This document shows, piece by piece, positions 25,945-34,938 of a stretch of 64,000 bases of DNA (within the stretch, counting starts at the first letter, position 1; each line of letters begins with the position of its first letter). The stretch is from the NCBI RefSeq assembly GCF_030646165.1, contig NZ_JAUTDO010000002.1, positions 248,001 through 312,000 on the forward strand, read 5' to 3'. The position numbers and the translations under genes were made by a program. Source of the DNA: Conexibacter sp. CPCC 206217. Lineage in GTDB: Bacteria; Actinomycetota; Thermoleophilia; Solirubrobacterales; Solirubrobacteraceae. Under the pieces are notes generated by a model. The model was not told the DNA's origin. It worked only from the letters and a program-made list of their open reading frames with translations, and did no database searches.

Positions 25945-27012
25945 CTACGAAGTGCCGCCGGCGAGCGAGACGCGCCGCCGTGCGATGTCGACGCCGACGG
26001 CCAGGACCATGATCAGTCCGACCGCGACCGTCTGCCAGTTGGGGTTGACGCCCACGACGACGAGGCCGCTCTGCACGACCTGCAACAGCAACATGCCAAC
26101 GATTCCGGCGGCGACCGTGCCGACGCCGCCGAACAGGCTGACCCCGCCGATCACCACGCCGGCGATCACGGTCAGCTCCCAGCCGGTGCCGATCGCCGGG
26201 GTGCCGCTGGCGCCGTCGGCGAGCACGAGCATGCCGGCGACCGCCGACAGCGCGCCGACGACCATGAAGCAGGCGATCTTCACGCGCCCGGTGGAGATGC
26301 CCACCAGCCGCGCGACCTCCGCGTTGCCGCCGGTCGCGTACAGGTTGCGGCCGGTGGTGGTGCGCCGCAGGACCACGTCCGCGATCACCGCCAGCACGAC
26401 CAGCAGCACGAACGACCAGCCCAGCCCGAAGAGCACGTCGGCGCTGCCGATCTCGCCGATCGCTCTCGGCAGGGGATAGATCGGGTAGCCGTTGGTGATG
26501 ACGTAGATGAAGCCTCTGGCGGCGTACAGCATCCCGAGCGTCGCGATGAACGCGGGGATCCCGACGCCGACGACGAGGATGCCGTTGACGAAGCCGACGA
26601 GCGCGCCGGTCGCCAGCCCGCCGAGGATCCCGAGCGGGACCGGCAGATTGCCCTTCGTCATCAGCCAGGCGCTGACGATCGCCGACAGACCGGCGACGGA
26701 GCCGACCGAGAGGTCGAACTCGCCGGCGACGAGCAGCAGCGTCTGGCCGATCGCGATGATCCCGACGAACGAGACCGCCGTCAGCATCGAGCGCACGTTG
26801 GTGCCCGACAGGAAGGCCGGCTCGAGCAGCCAGAAGACCAGCACGAGTCCGGCGAGCGCGGCGATCACACCGGCCTCGCTGACCGCGAGCGCTCGGCGCA
26901 GCCGATTGGGGGCGGCGGGCGGGGCGGCGACCGCCTCGGCACCGGCCTCGGCCTCCGCCGCGACGGCTGCGGGCACGGAGGCGCCCAGCCGGTCGCGCTG
27001 CAACAGGTTCAC
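25945..27012 (-). CDS. Sugar ABC transporter permease (RbsC type)
   Basis: A 355-residue integral membrane protein with about ten hydrophobic segments and the branched-chain/ribose permease signature (GEFDLSVGSVAGLSAIV, NGILVVGVGIPAFIATLGMLYAARG). Charged/Ala-rich N-terminus of about 35 residues. First gene of the long minus-strand operon; the 314-bp region upstream contains the candidate operators and a palindromic repeat. It forms the transmembrane channel (homodimer) with the double ATPase. Confidence 0.9.
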   Translation of the reverse strand: MNLLQRDRLGASVPAAVAAEAEAGAEAVAAPPAAPNRLRRALAVSEAGVIAALAGLVLVFWLLEPAFLSGTNVRSMLTAVSFVGIIAIGQTLLLVAGEFDLSVGSVAGLSAIVSAWLMTKGNLPVPLGILGGLATGALVGFVNGILVVGVGIPAFIATLGMLYAARGFIYVITNGYPIYPLPRAIGEIGSADVLFGLGWSFVLLVVLAVIADVVLRRTTTGRNLYATGGNAEVARLVGISTGRVKIACFMVVGALSAVAGMLVLADGASGTPAIGTGWELTVIAGVVIGGVSLFGGVGTVAAGIVGMLLLQVVQSGLVVVGVNPNWQTVAVGLIMVLAVGVDIARRRVSLAGGTS

Positions 27013-27115
27013 GTCGTCTCTCTCCTCGGGTTTCGGACGAGGTGCTCGCCGTGTGCGACCGCGGCGCGCTCTCGTCCGACTCTCTACCGCTTCCGTCCTC
27101 TCCGGTCAGTTCCGG

Positions 27116-27140
27116 AAAACGAAAACGGTAAACAATTTAC
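27116..27140. promoter_or_regulatory. Candidate operator/promoter of the glycan operon
   Basis: In the AT-rich patch ahead of the permease gene: AAAACGAAAACG (27116-27127) followed directly by GTAAA-CAA-TTTAC (27128-27140), a perfect 5-bp inverted repeat. On the operon strand the second part reads TTGTTTACC. A similar AAAACGAATACG lies before the SDR at 28106, and AACGGGTAACAGTTTTC before the MBL gene. These may be sites for the paralogous GntR proteins. Confidence 0.45.
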
Positions 27141-27250
27141 GAAGACCGTATACCGAGGACGGCGAGCCTGTCAAGGGCGATTTTCGGACCAGGCCGACGA
27201 GCCGGCCGCGACCCGCCCCGCCCCAGCCGCCCGCTCCCGCGATACCGGTG

Positions 27251-27299
27251 GAGGACCGAAGGATTACTACCGCTCTACGGCAGCAGTCCTTCGGTGGTG
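27251..27299. repeat. Palindromic repeat, diverged third copy
   Basis: The first 18 bases (GAGGACCGAAGGATTACT) are identical to the two copies at 42658 and 43586. The second half has diverged, but ACCGAAGGA (27254-27262) still pairs perfectly with TCCTTCGGT (27288-27296). It lies between the 3' end of the SDR gene and the operon promoter, where it could also work as a terminator. It has no T-run. Confidence 0.7.
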
Positions 27300-27326
27300 G
27301 AAATCGGACGGGGCCGTCCGGCGCCC

Positions 27327-28106
27327 TCATACCAACCGCGCGAGCAGGCCCGCGTCAGCGACGACCGTCGTGCCGTTGACGACGGCGGCAGCGGGGGTCG
27401 TCAGCCACGCGATCACGTCGGCGATCTCCTGCGGCGCCGCGATCCGGCCGATCGCCGTCCCGCGACCGGCGACGTCCGAGTCGTCGAAGCCGGCCTCCGC
27501 GGCGGACAGGCCGCGCCGCTCCAGCTCGCGGCGTGTCAGCGGCGTGTCGACGGAGCCGGGCGCCACGCAGACCGCGCGGATCCCGTCGGGCGCGAGGTCG
27601 AGCGCCATCTGCCGGGTGAGCGCGACGAGCGCACCCTTCGAGGCGGCGTAGGCCGCGTTGTCGGTCATCGTCGCGTAGGCGTGGACCGAGGCGGTGTTGA
27701 CGATCGTCCCGCCGCCCGCGGCCCGCAGCAGCGGGATCGCATGACGGGCGAGCCGAAAGACCGAGCCGAGGTTGACCGCCAGCAGGCGCTCGAGGTCGGC
27801 GTCGGAGACGTGCTCGACGGAATCGGGCGCGACCGCGATCCCGGCGACGTTGACGAGCGCGCGCAACTCCCCGAGCGCGGTCGCGGCGGCGACCGCCGCT
27901 TCGCAGTCGGCGCTTGACGCGACGTCGACCGCCCGCGCCAGCGCCCGTCCGCCGGCCTCTTCGATCTCGCCAGCGGTCCGCTCCGCGCCCGGACCGTCGA
28001 CGTCAGCGACGAGCACCGCATCGCCCTGTGCCGCAAGCGCGAGCGCCGCCGCCCGGCCGATCCCCGACGCGGCGCCGGTCACGATGCTCGCTCGCTGCGC
28101 GCTCAT
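27327..28106 (-). CDS. Short-chain dehydrogenase/reductase, second copy of locus
   Basis: A classical SDR: TGAASGIG, NVAG, NTASVHAYA and YAASK with SVDTPLTRREL near the C-terminus. Start ATG 28106 (MSAQRASIVTGAASGIG); an in-frame ATG at 28145 would add 13 charged residues. It has its own promoter region carrying a motif like that of the main operon, so it is probably co-regulated. The likely role is an NAD(P)-dependent oxidation of a sugar or sugar-derived alcohol. Confidence 0.88.
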   Translation of the reverse strand: MSAQRASIVTGAASGIGRAAALALAAQGDAVLVADVDGPGAERTAGEIEEAGGRALARAVDVASSADCEAAVAAATALGELRALVNVAGIAVAPDSVEHVSDADLERLLAVNLGSVFRLARHAIPLLRAAGGGTIVNTASVHAYATMTDNAAYAASKGALVALTRQMALDLAPDGIRAVCVAPGSVDTPLTRRELERRGLSAAEAGFDDSDVAGRGTAIGRIAAPQEIADVIAWLTTPAAAVVNGTTVVADAGLLARLV

Positions 28107-28194
28107 GCGCTCGCCCGCGCGCTGCTCGTCACGCCGCTTCCACATCGGTCCATCGTCTGCTCCCCTCGCGCGGCGAGCGCGCGCGTCGATCTTC

Positions 28195-28216
28195 GTATTC
28201 GTTTTCTGTTGACAAA
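28195..28216. promoter_or_regulatory. Motif shared with the glycan-operon promoter
   Basis: CGTATTCGTTTTC followed by TGTTGACA (28207-28214), about 90 bp before the SDR start. The complement AAAACGAATACG matches AAAACGAAAACG at 27116 at all but one base. TGTTGACA has the TGT..ACA form expected of FCD-type GntR sites. Confidence 0.4.
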
Positions 28217-28277
28217 GTCTCCGCGACCGTAGAGGCTACGCGCCGGCCGCGTCAAGCAGCGCGGACGCCGGTCGCCG

Positions 28278-29327
28278 ATGACCTCCCCTGCCGACATCAC
28301 GCTCGAATCCGCCGCCGTGCGCGTGCGCTGCACGCCGGCGCAGGGCTTCTCGATCGCCTCGCTGGTCGATCGCGCGAGCGGTGCGGAGGCGCTCTGGCAG
28401 CGCCCGAACCACGACCCTGCGCCATGCACCCGCGTGCTCGGACCGGCCGGCGTCGCGTCGGAAGCGGGATTCCTCGACGTCTTCGCCGGCGGCTGGTTCG
28501 AGATGTTCCCCGAGGTCGGGTACACGCAGCCCGGGGATCCGACGTCGCTGCTGCACGGCGAGGTCGTGCGGCTGCCGTGGGAGGTCCTCGACGCGGGGGC
28601 GCAGCATGTCGAGGCGCGCGTCGCGTGCGTGCGCCGACCGCTGACGCTGGTGCGGCGGCTCACGCTCGACGGCGCGACGCTGCGCGTCTGCGAGCGGATC
28701 GAGAACACCGGTGCCGAACCCGCTCCCTACACGTGGGGCCACCACCCCTGCTTCGCGCGCGCGACGTTCGCGGGCGGCCGGATCGAACTGAGCGCCGCCT
28801 CCGCGGAGGTCCCGGACCCATGGTTCGACCCCGCACACGCGACCCTCGCCCCCGGCCTGTTCCAATGGCCGCACGCGCGGGCGCGCAAGAGCAGCGACAG
28901 CTCAGCGGACGCGAGCAGCGGCGCCCCGGCGGGCGCGGCCGGCGACGCTCCTCCCTCCGCCACCGTCGGCCTCGCCGCCACGATCGACCTCGCCGCGGTC
29001 CCCGTCACCCCCGACGGCCGCCACGACCACGCCTGCCTCACGCGCGCGAGCAACACGCTGCGGATCACCGCTCCGGGCGCGGGCGAACACGGCCGCGCAC
29101 TGCGGATCGAGGTCGACCGCGAGCGCTTCCCGCACCTGCTGCTGTGGCAGAACCTGCGTGCCGGCGGCGGCTACCCGTTCTGGGGCGGCGCCGACACGTT
29201 CGCGCTCGAGTTCTCGACGATCCCAGGCCGTTCCACCCCCGACGCCCTCGCCGCCGGCGCAGTCTCGACCCTGCAGCCGGGCGAGACCGTCGAGACCGCC
29301 TTCGCGGTCGGCTGGGAAGCGATCTGA
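28278..29327 (+). CDS. Aldose 1-epimerase-like protein (galactose-mutarotase fold)
   Basis: A 349-residue protein of the aldose-epimerase superfamily. It has the N-terminal SLVDRASGAEALW segment, GGWFEMFPEVGY, the catalytic-type His in TWGHHPCFA and a candidate Glu in FALEFSTIPG near the end. It probably interconverts anomers of the sugar handled by the adjacent operon, which is transcribed divergently. An Ala/Ser-rich insertion of about 25 residues (SSDSSADASSGAPAGAAG) interrupts the middle, probably a surface loop. Confidence 0.75.
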   Translation: MTSPADITLESAAVRVRCTPAQGFSIASLVDRASGAEALWQRPNHDPAPCTRVLGPAGVASEAGFLDVFAGGWFEMFPEVGYTQPGDPTSLLHGEVVRLPWEVLDAGAQHVEARVACVRRPLTLVRRLTLDGATLRVCERIENTGAEPAPYTWGHHPCFARATFAGGRIELSAASAEVPDPWFDPAHATLAPGLFQWPHARARKSSDSSADASSGAPAGAAGDAPPSATVGLAATIDLAAVPVTPDGRHDHACLTRASNTLRITAPGAGEHGRALRIEVDRERFPHLLLWQNLRAGGGYPFWGGADTFALEFSTIPGRSTPDALAAGAVSTLQPGETVETAFAVGWEAI

Positions 29328-29346
29328 ACCGCCCCGGAACGACGAC

Positions 29347-29376
29347 GGGGCCGGTGCGAAAATGCACACCAGCCCC
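29347..29376. terminator. Hairpin between convergent epimerase and M1 peptidase genes
   Basis: GGGGC-c-GGTG / CACC-a-GCCCC stem with one mismatch and a 10-base loop (CGAAAATGCA), in the 72-bp convergent gap. Confidence 0.5.
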
Positions 29377-29399
29377 GCTCTGTCAGGCTTCGCTGCCCC

Positions 29400-31391
29400 T
29401 TACGGGGTGTCGAAGTTCGCCGGCGTGATGCTCGGCTTGTTACCGGGCACCGACGGGTCGCCCTCGTAGGGGGTGTACAGCCACTGGGTGAGGAACTCGT
29501 CCCAGCGCGTCGCGCGGGTCGGGTCGGTCGCCTTGACGAGCGCGACGAACTCCTCCGTGGTGACGTTGCCGTAGGCGTGGCTGGTCAGCCACTTTCTCAT
29601 CATCGCCCTGAAGCCATCCTCGCCGAGCGACGGCGTGGCGAGGAAGATCTCGCGGATCGCCGTCATCGTCGTCGCGCCGCGGTCGTACATCGCGTCCGTG
29701 TCGAAGATGTCCGCCGCGGTCGGTGGGTTGGCCGGCGCGATGCTCCAGAACGTCGTGTCCGGCCCGTCGAACGGGTCGTCGTAGATCTCGGAGAAGCGAT
29801 CCGCCATCGTGTCTCTGCTGCCGTTCGCGTAGACGTCCCACAGCCATGACGAGAACTCGGTGATGCCCTCGTTGAGCCAGATGTCCTTCCATTGCGCGAG
29901 CGTCACGAAGTCGCCGAACCACTGGTGGGCGTTTTCGTGCGCGACGGTCGTGATGCCGGGCGCTCTGCCGGTCGCCGTCGACGCGGTCGCGTAGGTCGGC
30001 TTCGTCTGCGTCTCGAGCGCGTAGCCGACGCTGAGGCGCGGGACGATGCCGCCGGCCGCTCCGAACGGATACGGCACGCCGTAGTAGCCGGCGTAGTAGT
30101 CGAGGATCGAAGGCACTCGCTGCTGGTCGGCGATCATTCTCGCTCTGTTGGTCGTGAAGCCGCCATCGACGTACACGTACAGAGGGCGATCGGGGTTGGA
30201 GAAGTCCGATCCCGTCGTGTCGAATCTGGCGATCGAGATCGTCGCGAGGTACGACGCCATCGGCTCCGCCGAGCTCCATTCGTAGGTGGAGGTGCCGTCG
30301 TCGTGTGCGATGGTCGCGTCGAGCACGCCGTTGGAGACGGCCTGGAAGCCGGCCGGCGGCGTCACGGAGATGTCGTAGGTCGCCTTGTCCGTCGGCACGT
30401 TGTTGTTCGGGAACCAGCCCTGCGCGCCGATCGGCTCGCCGAGCGCGGTGGCGCCCACGGTAGCGCTGGCGATCCAGCCCTCGGAGGAGCCGTCAGGATC
30501 GATCACCGGCGACGTCGGGCCGCCGTAGACGACCTTCACGGTGAAGGTCGTGCCCGTTCTGATGCCGCTGCTCGGGGTGACGATCAGCTTCGAGTCGACG
30601 TAGTCGAATGCGAACGTCGCGGGTCTGCCGTCGACCGTCACCTCGTTGACCGCCTTCGACTGGAAGTCGAAGCTGAAGTCCTTCAGGTTCTGCGTCGCGA
30701 TCGCGGTGATCGTCGCAGTGCCGAGCATGACTCTCGTGATCGGGTTGGGGTAGCTGATGTCGAGGTCGTAGTGCTCGGCGTCGTAGCCGCCGTTGCCGAT
30801 CGTCGGGAAGAGCGAGTCGTTCAGCGTGCGCGCGCCCGACGTGTAGACCGTCGGGTCGACCGGAGGCGCGGGCGGCGCGGGCGGAGCCGGCGGCTTCGGC
30901 GGGACAGGCTTCGGCTTGGGTCCCTCGATGAAGACACGTCTGCCGGCGCGTTCGCAGATCACGCGCGGAGCGCCGCGATGCGTGCGCACGCAGACGCGCG
31001 CGCGAAAGCCTCCGGGAACGGCGCGCTTCAGCACGGGAGCCGTCACCGACGCGGAGAACGAGCGCGACGAATGCGCCTTGACCGTGGCGAGTCTCACACC
31101 ACCGAGCGAGAACACCTTGACCGGATTGACGTTGCCGCGCAGCGTCAGCTCGAGCTGCGCCGGACTGGCGGCGCCGCCTCTGTTGGCGACCTTGCCGCGG
31201 ATCGTGAAGCGCTGTCTGCCTTTGAGCGAAGTCGCCGAGGCGCTGATCGACGTGACGGTCAGCTTGGGCGTCGAGCGCTTCGCCTGCGGTCTCGCCGCGA
31301 TCGCGCTCGCGGGCGCGAGTCCGGCGGCGAGGAGACAAACGGTCGCTGCCGCAGCGCGCCGCGCCCGGACCTTCCGGGATCCATCGTTCAT
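29400..31391 (-). CDS. Secreted M1-family zinc metallopeptidase with CARDB-like domain
   Basis: Start ATG 31391 (MNDGSRKVRARRAAAATVCLLAAGLAPASA, signal peptide). Residues about 35-135 form a CARDB-type beta domain, followed by a Pro/Lys hinge (GPKPKPVPPKPPAPPAPP). The M1 N-terminal saddle and catalytic domain come next: zinc motif HENAHQWFGD at about 482 with the third ligand in NEGITEF about 20 residues later. The substrate-exopeptidase motif usually GAMEN reads GYALETQ, still offering the key Glu. It should trim peptides outside the cell. It uses many AGA codons. Confidence 0.88.
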   Translation of the reverse strand: MNDGSRKVRARRAAAATVCLLAAGLAPASAIAARPQAKRSTPKLTVTSISASATSLKGRQRFTIRGKVANRGGAASPAQLELTLRGNVNPVKVFSLGGVRLATVKAHSSRSFSASVTAPVLKRAVPGGFRARVCVRTHRGAPRVICERAGRRVFIEGPKPKPVPPKPPAPPAPPAPPVDPTVYTSGARTLNDSLFPTIGNGGYDAEHYDLDISYPNPITRVMLGTATITAIATQNLKDFSFDFQSKAVNEVTVDGRPATFAFDYVDSKLIVTPSSGIRTGTTFTVKVVYGGPTSPVIDPDGSSEGWIASATVGATALGEPIGAQGWFPNNNVPTDKATYDISVTPPAGFQAVSNGVLDATIAHDDGTSTYEWSSAEPMASYLATISIARFDTTGSDFSNPDRPLYVYVDGGFTTNRARMIADQQRVPSILDYYAGYYGVPYPFGAAGGIVPRLSVGYALETQTKPTYATASTATGRAPGITTVAHENAHQWFGDFVTLAQWKDIWLNEGITEFSSWLWDVYANGSRDTMADRFSEIYDDPFDGPDTTFWSIAPANPPTAADIFDTDAMYDRGATTMTAIREIFLATPSLGEDGFRAMMRKWLTSHAYGNVTTEEFVALVKATDPTRATRWDEFLTQWLYTPYEGDPSVPGNKPSITPANFDTP

Positions 31392-31611
31392 GCGGGGCCT
31401 TTCTTGCGCATCGCGCCGCCGCGAGCCTGTCCCCCAGCTGGACGCGATCGGCGAACGATGCCATTCCCCAAGCCCGCGCGTCCAGCGATCTCGTCCACAA
31501 TTGCCGCCCGCACCCTTACCAAGCGGCCAAAGACACGCCGTCGTTTGCAGCGCCCAGAACAACAGAATTCCCGCATGCGCGGTGCTTTCGGAGGCGCTTT
31601 GTCATTGTGGG

Positions 31612-32643
31612 CTAGGTGGTCCAGTAGGCGACGCTGTACTTGCACTCGCTGCCCGTCCAGGCCTGCCACACCACGACCGTCGTCGTAGCGTCGCCCTGTG
31701 AGACGGTGAATGTCGTGCGACGGGTCGTGCTGGTCGTTGGGCTGATGATGCCCCCGTAGGGCAGCGTGCTGTAGGAGACACCGTCGTCGGAGTCGTCCTG
31801 CCAGACATCCATTGCCGCCGCGGGGTCAACGTTCTGGAACTGGAGAATCGAGTGCGGATCGGCGGTCGGGACGCAGGTCAGGTTGGCCTGTCCACCGGGA
31901 ACGTTGAAGGAAGCGCCGTATCTCGTGGTTGCCGATCTCAGGCGCATCTGTCCGCCGCCTTGGACGAACGCGGCAGGGGTGAGGCCTCGGAACTCGCTGG
32001 CGTTTGGTGCTGTCGCGCCGGTCGCGAAGCTGGACGTGTCGATCGAGCCGGGCGCGATCGATGGGTTGGGGTAGGTGCCGGTGAGCGCGCCACCCGCGGC
32101 GACACCGTTGATCGTGGCGTCTGTTCCGGGAGGGCCTTGCACGCCTTCGTCGCCTTGCAGGCCTTGCTCGCCTCTGTCGCCTTGCTCGCCTCTCTCGCCC
32201 TGCGGTCCTTGCGGGCCGGGCTCGCCCTGCCGGCCGGCGTCGCCTCTTGCGCCGGGCGCGCCGTCGGCGCCCGCCGGGCCGGCCGGTCCCGCCGGCCCGA
32301 TCGGTCCGGCGGGTCCGGCGGGACCCGGGGTGGTCGAGGGCGCGCCGGCAGGTCCCTGCGCGCCTCGCGCCCCTCTCGGACCTGTCGCGCCGCGCGGCCC
32401 TGCCGGACCCGGCTGCCCCTTCTCGTTCCACGCGATCAGCCGCTGCCCGCTCGGACATCTCCCACCAGGCCCCGCGAGGTTCAACGTCCCGTACGCCTCC
32501 GTCACGCATGCCTGCACCACCGCTCGCTGCGAGCCCGCTCTGACCGCCGCGGTCGCAGCGACCGACGTCCCACCAAGCGCCACGAACAGCGCCAGATACC
32601 CGATCACGTGCGTTCGCACGTGCTGCACCACACGACCAACCAT
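31612..32643 (-). CDS. Collagen-like surface protein
   Basis: Start ATG 32643 ([33 protein letters not shown]), the short exported N-terminus typical of Thermoleophilia collagen-like proteins. A Cys-containing head ([31 protein letters not shown]) is followed by about 110 residues of Gly-X-Y repeats ([16 protein letters not shown].., [21 protein letters not shown]), then a C-terminal beta-rich domain with two Cys. It likely forms a trimeric rod at the cell surface. Function unknown. It is one of three Gly-X-Y proteins in the window. Confidence 0.8.
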   Translation of the reverse strand: MVGRVVQHVRTHVIGYLALFVALGGTSVAATAAVRAGSQRAVVQACVTEAYGTLNLAGPGGRCPSGQRLIAWNEKGQPGPAGPRGATGPRGARGAQGPAGAPSTTPGPAGPAGPIGPAGPAGPAGADGAPGARGDAGRQGEPGPQGPQGERGEQGDRGEQGLQGDEGVQGPPGTDATINGVAAGGALTGTYPNPSIAPGSIDTSSFATGATAPNASEFRGLTPAAFVQGGGQMRLRSATTRYGASFNVPGGQANLTCVPTADPHSILQFQNVDPAAAMDVWQDDSDDGVSYSTLPYGGIISPTTSTTRRTTFTVSQGDATTTVVVWQAWTGSECKYSVAYWTT

Positions 32644-33117
32644 CAAAGACCCCTTCGACCGCAAATGCCCGAAAGGGTCGGTATCGGCGACGCGCCACGA
32701 CACCCTGAGCCAGCGGGTCAGCAACAAGACCTCTCCTCGCGGGCGCCTTCGGCCACCCGCGGTCGACGCCCTGGGCTTACTCCGAGGCATCTCGTCGTTT
32801 CTCGACCATTGCGGCGCGCCGACATCGATGGCGCACCTCACCCCGGTCTCTCGTCCGACCGATACAGAGCGTGTCGGAACGGGCGGGGGTGCAACGCCGC
32901 ACGATGCCGATCTTCTGCAACACGAGCGCCCCGGCACCGCCGGGGCGTTCGTGCGTTCTGGGCTACCGGCAGCCGGCCCGATCCACGGCTCGATGATGCC
33001 GGCGACAGCCTCGCGCCGTGATCCTGCCGGCGCGCCCGACGGCCCTTGACCAACACAACGTCCAAGAAGACCGTCATGCAGGAGCCCCGAACCCCTGAAT
33101 CCACCGCCGCTGCGAGA
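32644..33117. other. Non-coding stretch upstream of the collagen-like gene
   Basis: 474 bp between the collagen-like gene and tRNA-Thr, both on the minus strand. I see no credible gene. It holds the strong hairpin at 32921-32953 and presumably the collagen-gene promoter. Confidence 0.4.
32921..32953 (-). terminator. Strong hairpin downstream of tRNA-Thr
   Basis: 15-bp arms CACGAGCGCCCCGGC / GCCGGGGCGTTCGTG (one G-T pair) with a 3-base loop. It is about 165 bases downstream of tRNA-Thr in its transcription direction and a likely end of that transcript. Confidence 0.5.
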
Positions 33118-33190
33118 AGCCGACGCCCGGATTCGAACCGGGGACCCCTTCATTACGAGTGAAGTGCTCTACCAGCTGAGCTACGTCGGC
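33118..33190 (-). tRNA. tRNA-Thr (anticodon CGT)
   Basis: Reverse complement folds as a full cloverleaf: acceptor GCCGACG/CGTCGGC, D-arm GCTC..GAGC, anticodon stem CTTCA/TGAAG with loop CTCGTAA (anticodon CGT, reading ACG), T-arm CCCGG-TTCGAAT-CCGGG, discriminator U. The 3' CCA is not encoded. 73 nucleotides. Confidence 0.97.
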
Positions 33191-33293
33191 GAACCCCCCG
33201 GGCGACGCGGGGCCGCCGGGACGGACATCCTAGCCGACCAGGAGTTGCGACGAAGCCTCGCGCGCGGGCGACAGCGATGTTACAGTTGGACTC

Positions 33294-34859
33294 GTGGTGT
33301 CACTTCGTCGCACCAGCGTGCGGGAGACGCACGGGTCCAGCTCGCTCAACGCGGGTCGGCGGGCCGCTGAGCTGGAGACGCTCGCGGGCGGCGCGGTCGT
33401 CGACCTGCTCGTCGTCGGGGGCGGCGTCACGGGCGCGTGGACGGCGCTCGACGCCGCCGCGCGCGGGCTCGACGTGGCGCTGATCGAGCGCGGCGACCTC
33501 GCCAGCGGGACCAGCGGCTGGAGCAGCAAGCTCGCACACGGCGGGCTGCGCTACCTCGCCCACCTCGAGTTCGGGATCGCGTGGGAGTCCGCCTCGGAGC
33601 GCGCGACGCTGATGGACGTCAACGCTCCCCATCTGATCCGCGCGCTGCCGTTCATCATCCCGCTCGGCGACCAGGTTTCGCGCGCGGCCGGCGCGAAGCT
33701 GGAGACCGGCATCCGCATCGGCGACCGCATGCGCGCCGCCGCCGGCACGAACCGCCGCCGGCTGCCGCCGATGCGCCGCATCTCGACCGAGGAGGCGCGG
33801 CGCCTGGCGCCCGGCCTGACCGACCGCGGCATGCGCGGCGCGCTGCTGCACTGGGACGGTCAGATCGAGGACGACGCGCGTCTCGTGCTCGCGATCGCTC
33901 GCACCGCCGCCGCCCACGGCGCGCGCATCCTCACCTACACAAGCGCGCAGGAGCTGACGCGCGACGGCGCCGTCGTCGTCGACGAGCGCAGCGGCGAACA
34001 CCATCAGCTGCGCGCCCGCAACGTCGTCAACGCGACCGGCGTGTGGGCCGGCGGGCTCACCGGCGGCGTCGAGCTGCGGCCGAGCAAGGGCTCGCACCTG
34101 CTCGTGCGCGCCGGGCTGCTGGGCGACCCGCGCGCCGGCGTCAGCGCGCCGATCCCCGACAGCGGCGGCTCGCGCTTCGTCTTCGCGGTCCCTCGCGGCG
34201 ACGGCCTCGTGATGATCGGGATCACCGACGAGCCGTACGACGGGGGCGAGATCCCCGACGTGCCGGAGGTCTCCGACGCCGAGCAGGCGTTCCTGCTGGA
34301 GAACGTGAGCCGCGTGCTGCAGCGTCCGCTCACGCCCGCCGACGTGGTCGGCCGCTACGCCGGCCTGCGCCCGCTGCTGTCGAGCGCCGACGACGAGGCG
34401 ACCGCCGACCTGTCTCGTCGCCACGCCGTGCTGGAGCACGACCGCATCGTGACGGTCGTCGGCGGCAAGCTGACGACCGCGCGACGGATGGCGCAGGACG
34501 CGGTCGACGCGGTCGTCGCCCGCCCCGATGTGGACGCACGTCCATGCACCACCCGCAGGCTGCCGCTCGTCGGCGCCGTCGCGCCCGCCGACGCGCCCAC
34601 CGCCGGCGAGCTGCCGCCTCCGCTGGTGCGCCGCTACGGCGCCGAGGCGAGCCGCGTCGCCGCGCTCGCGCACAGCGACCCAGAGCTGCTCGCCCCGATC
34701 GCGCCGGACGTGCCCGTCTCGCGCGCGGAGCTGCGCTTCGCCGTCGAGCACGAGCTGGCGCTGACGGCCGCGGACCTGCTCGACCGCCGCACCCGCCTCG
34801 GCTTCGTGGCGAGCCGGCGCGACGCCGCGCTCGCCGCCGCCGAGCAGGCGCTGGTCTGA
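33294..34859 (+). CDS. glpD: Glycerol-3-phosphate dehydrogenase (FAD-dependent)
   Basis: A 521-residue flavoprotein of the GlpD family. The FAD dinucleotide-binding motif is LLVVGGGVTGAWTALDAAARGLDVALIERGD, followed by the family signature GTSGWSSKLAHGGLRYL. FAD/substrate segments include VVNATGVWAGGL and RPSKGSHLLV, and VVGGKLTTARRMAQDAV lies near the end with a C-terminal helical DAO_C domain. It oxidises sn-glycerol-3-phosphate to dihydroxyacetone phosphate at the membrane, feeding quinones. GTG 33294 is taken as start; GTG 33297 is equally possible. It stands alone between tRNA-Thr and the GH3 gene. Confidence 0.9.
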   Translation: MVSLRRTSVRETHGSSSLNAGRRAAELETLAGGAVVDLLVVGGGVTGAWTALDAAARGLDVALIERGDLASGTSGWSSKLAHGGLRYLAHLEFGIAWESASERATLMDVNAPHLIRALPFIIPLGDQVSRAAGAKLETGIRIGDRMRAAAGTNRRRLPPMRRISTEEARRLAPGLTDRGMRGALLHWDGQIEDDARLVLAIARTAAAHGARILTYTSAQELTRDGAVVVDERSGEHHQLRARNVVNATGVWAGGLTGGVELRPSKGSHLLVRAGLLGDPRAGVSAPIPDSGGSRFVFAVPRGDGLVMIGITDEPYDGGEIPDVPEVSDAEQAFLLENVSRVLQRPLTPADVVGRYAGLRPLLSSADDEATADLSRRHAVLEHDRIVTVVGGKLTTARRMAQDAVDAVVARPDVDARPCTTRRLPLVGAVAPADAPTAGELPPPLVRRYGAEASRVAALAHSDPELLAPIAPDVPVSRAELRFAVEHELALTAADLLDRRTRLGFVASRRDAALAAAEQALV

Positions 34860-34938
34860 GCCACAGCCTCCCGTTTGGCCGCGTCTGGAGCGGGCAGGCA
34901 CCTCAAGGGACCGGAGCAAACCCCCGGAGGAGAGCCCT

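Noticed and set aside
32075..33049. Pro/Gly/Ser-rich 324-codon plus-strand frame
   Set aside because: Complement of the Gly-X-Y repeats of the collagen-like gene; runs across its start and the tRNA-side gap without a signal or motif.
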